Positions 62,104 through 64,000 of a stretch of DNA of 64,000 nucleotides are shown one piece after another (position 1 is the stretch's first letter; every line of letters begins with the position of its first letter). Location of the stretch: assembly GCF_002261475.1 (NCBI RefSeq), contig NZ_NEVN01000013.1, positions 1 to 64,000 of the forward strand. The letters are read 5' to 3'. Under the pieces are notes generated by a model. That model was not told the origin of the DNA. It saw only the letters and a list, made by a program, of their open reading frames with translations, and searched no databases. The stretch is from Bordetella genomosp. 5 (GTDB lineage Bacteria > Pseudomonadota > Gammaproteobacteria > Burkholderiales > Burkholderiaceae_B). Position numbers and translations under genes: made by a program.

Positions 62104-62459
62104 GCGATCGCCAGCCTATCACCCGCCTCGACCAGAACGCCCGCCGCTCGCGCGCGGTGATCCACAACAACACCGTGTATCTGGCGGGCCACACCGCCGA
62201 CGACCGTTCGCAGGACATCGGCGGCCAGACCCGTCAGGTGCTGGCCAAGGTCGACGAGATGCTGGCCGCGTCGGGCACCGACAAATCGCGCGCGCTGAAC
62301 GTGACGATCTGGCTCAAGAGCATGGAAGATTTCGCCGGCATGAATGCCGTCTATGATGCGTGGATCGTGCCCGGCCAGGCGCCGGCGCGGTGCTGCGGCG
62401 CCATCGAACTCGCCGCTCCCGACATCCTCGTTGAAATCATGGTCACGGCCGCCGTCTAG
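62100..62459 (+). CDS. RidA (YjgF/YER057c/UK114) family protein
   Basis: 119 aa. RidA proteins hydrolyse reactive enamines and imines to ketones. The family ends with a GAIELAAPDILVEI-type segment around residues 100-113, and the Arg near ARCCG fits the ligand-binding Arg. Its position between a dehydrogenase and an aminotransferase fits removal of imines made by the latter. Confidence 0.9.
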   Translation: MSDRQPITRLDQNARRSRAVIHNNTVYLAGHTADDRSQDIGGQTRQVLAKVDEMLAASGTDKSRALNVTIWLKSMEDFAGMNAVYDAWIVPGQAPARCCGAIELAAPDILVEIMVTAAV

Positions 62460-62486
62460 CCGACCTCACCTGAAGCAAAGCAAGCC

Positions 62487-63722
62487 ATGTCTACTTCTGC
62501 TACCTCCTCGGGCAAACCGGTACTGCGCCGCGCCCGACGCATCGCCAAGATCGAAGTCTCCGAAATCCTGCGCATCGGCGCGCGCGCGGCCCAGCTCAAG
62601 CGCGAAGGCCGGGACGTGATCGTGCTCGGCGCCGGCGAACCCGACTTCGACACGCCGGACAACGTCAAAGAAGCCGCGGTCCGGGCGATCGCGGCGGGCG
62701 AGACCAAATACACGCTGCTCGACGGCACCCTCGCGCTCAAGACCGCGATCGTGAACAAGTTCAAGCGTGAAAACGGTCTGGAATTCGGTCTGGATCAGGT
62801 CACGGCCAGCGCCGGCGCCAAACAGGTCATTCACAACGCCCTGCTCGCCACGCTGGACGACGGCGACGAAGTCATCGTGGTCACGCCCTACTGGACGTCC
62901 TACGCCGACATGATCACCATCGCCGGCGGCGTCACGGTGCAGGTGGATGCCCGCGAAGAAAACGGCTTCCTTCTGGACCCGGCCGACCTCGAGCGCGCCA
63001 TCACCCCGCGCACGCGCTGGCTGATGCTGAACTCGCCGTCGAACCCGTCGGGCGCGGCCTACGACGAAGCGCGTCTGCGCGCCATCGCCGAAGTGCTGCT
63101 GCGCCACCCGCACGTGTGGCTGCTGGCCGACGACATCTACGAACACCTGATCTATGACGGCTTCGCCTTCAAGACCATGGTGCAAGTGGAGCCGCGTCTG
63201 GCGGATCGCACGCTGACCGTGAATGGTCTGTCCAAGGCCTATGCCATGACGGGCTGGCGCCTCGGCTATGCCGGCGGCCCCAAGGAACTCATCGCGGCCA
63301 TGGCCGTGGTGCAGAGCCAGAGCACGTCCAACCCGTGCTCGGTCACGCAGGCTGCCGCGATCGAAGCGCTCAATGGTCCGCAAGATGTCCTGGCCGAGCG
63401 CCGCGAGTCGTTCCGCAAGCGCCGCGACCTGGTGGTGGACGCGCTCAACGAGATCCCCGGCATTCGTTGCCGCCGTCCCGAAGGCGCGTTCTATACCTAC
63501 GCCAACTGCGAGGGCGTGCTGGGCAAGACGACCCCCAAGGGCCAGAAGCTCGAGACCGACGCGGACTTCTGCGCCTACCTGCTCAACGACCACGACGTGG
63601 CCGTGGTGCCGGGCAGCATCTTTGGCCTGGCGCCGTACTTCCGCATCAGCTATGCCACGTCCGAGGCGCAGCTGCGCACCGCGATGGAGCGCATCGCGCG
63701 CGCCGTCAGCGAGCTGAAGTAA
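62487..63722 (+). CDS. PLP-dependent aminotransferase, class I (AspC-like)
   Basis: 411 aa, fold type I. The PLP lysine is Lys250 in NGLSKAYAMTGWRLGY; earlier family motifs are GAGEPDFDTPDNVKEAA and MLNSPSNPSG, and the C-terminal Arg-binding stretch FRISYATS follows. It transfers amino groups between an amino acid and 2-oxoglutarate or a related acceptor. It lies 27 nt after the RidA gene and ends the operon. Confidence 0.93.
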   Translation: MSTSATSSGKPVLRRARRIAKIEVSEILRIGARAAQLKREGRDVIVLGAGEPDFDTPDNVKEAAVRAIAAGETKYTLLDGTLALKTAIVNKFKRENGLEFGLDQVTASAGAKQVIHNALLATLDDGDEVIVVTPYWTSYADMITIAGGVTVQVDAREENGFLLDPADLERAITPRTRWLMLNSPSNPSGAAYDEARLRAIAEVLLRHPHVWLLADDIYEHLIYDGFAFKTMVQVEPRLADRTLTVNGLSKAYAMTGWRLGYAGGPKELIAAMAVVQSQSTSNPCSVTQAAAIEALNGPQDVLAERRESFRKRRDLVVDALNEIPGIRCRRPEGAFYTYANCEGVLGKTTPKGQKLETDADFCAYLLNDHDVAVVPGSIFGLAPYFRISYATSEAQLRTAMERIARAVSELK

Positions 63723-63757
63723 CCGCCGCTGCCGCGCCCGCGCGGCATCCGGCAACA

Positions 63758-63788
63758 AGCCCGCGCGAGCGATCGCGCGGGCTTTTTC
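63758..63788 (+). terminator. Intrinsic terminator after the aminotransferase
   Basis: AAGCCCGCGCGA-GCGA-TCGCGCGGGC followed by TTTTT, 35 nt after the stop codon. Strong GC stem with a tetraloop and T-run. Confidence 0.9.
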
Positions 63789-63866
63789 ACGTGTGGCGCC
63801 GCCGCGCAGCCGGCCGCGCCGGCGACGGTCGGCCCTTCACTTCACATCTCCGGCGGCCTTCGGCCC

Positions 63867-64000
63867 TCACTTCACCTGGAACGCCTCGTCCACCGGCACC
63901 TGCATCGCGGTGACGAGCGCATTGGTCTGCGCGGCCATGCCGATCACCGCCAGCAGCTCGGCATGCGCCCGATCGGTCATGCCTTTGGCTTTGGCGGCGG
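63867..64000 (-). CDS. C-terminus of a probable carboxymuconolactone-decarboxylase-family protein
   Basis: The last 43 codons of a minus-strand gene whose start lies beyond the window: ...AKGMTDRAHAELLAVIGMAAQ, then TNALVTAMQVPVDEAFQVK. The pattern of a helix with ..D..HAELLAVIG followed by N and a late VPVDE fits AhpD/carboxymuconolactone decarboxylase proteins; the CxxC motif would be outside the window. It is convergent with the aminotransferase operon. Confidence 0.6.
   Translation of the reverse strand, partial: AAKAKGMTDRAHAELLAVIGMAAQTNALVTAMQVPVDEAFQVK

Overview
The window looks like the chromosome of a high-GC betaproteobacterium of the order Burkholderiales, most likely Alcaligenaceae (Bordetella/Achromobacter/Pigmentiphaga type). 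The reasons are the hemA-prfA-prmC-grxD-ubiX block, several Bug/TctC periplasmic binding proteins, branched-chain-type ABC importers, and cysI followed by a DUF934 gene. This assignment is inference from gene content; no rRNA is present.

Left core, 1-22.9 kb. Small envelope/hypothetical genes, a PsiF-repeat protein and an FxLYD protein are followed by a beta carbonic anhydrase and an amidase. The amidase sits next to a complete Liv-type ABC importer (binding protein, two permeases, two ATPases) and a divergent LysR regulator, a probable amide or amino-acid-derivative uptake and hydrolysis unit. Next come cysI-DUF934 (sulfite reduction) and the conserved hemA, prfA, prmC, grxD, ubiX block. A LysR regulator is divergent from an RraA-like/Bug/FMN-dependent 2-hydroxyacid dehydrogenase operon. 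Just outside the island lies a frameshifted AbiEii-like nucleotidyltransferase remnant.

Genomic island, about 22.98-51.92 kb. It is bounded by a perfect 47-bp direct repeat: the 3' part of tRNA-Phe at 51876-51951 and its copy at 22979-23025. It has a tyrosine integrase next to the tRNA, an AlpA-like factor, a ParB-like protein and, at the other end, a TrfA-like replication initiator beside four iteron-like repeats and an AT-rich stretch, so it has a plasmid-like maintenance module. The cargo is a tightly packed five-gene operon (25308-44514): a 1780-aa helicase-DUF1998-nuclease-like protein; a DrmD-like SNF2 helicase; a 1657-aa N6-adenine methylase; an SMC/Rad50-like ATPase with a Cys/His cluster; and a 1324-aa reverse transcriptase fused to a nitrilase domain (DRT type 1/UG1-like). 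A decayed DUF262 (GmrSD-type) gene and an HNH endonuclease follow. I read this as a DISARM-related composite antiphage system that has taken in an RT-nitrilase, and it is the main discovery candidate. A broken second tyrosine recombinase, a HAD-like phosphatase and a small ORF complete the cargo.

Right core, 52-64 kb. An apparently orphan HigA-like antitoxin with a palindromic operator; an NCS2-type permease divergent from a Bug protein; a Tat-like secreted hypothetical overlapping a Rap1a-like protein; and two FCD-type GntR regulators. A TPP-dependent enzyme is divergent from the second GntR gene, which is followed by a D-2-hydroxyacid dehydrogenase, a RidA protein and a PLP aminotransferase. 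The window ends inside a probable carboxymuconolactone-decarboxylase-family gene.
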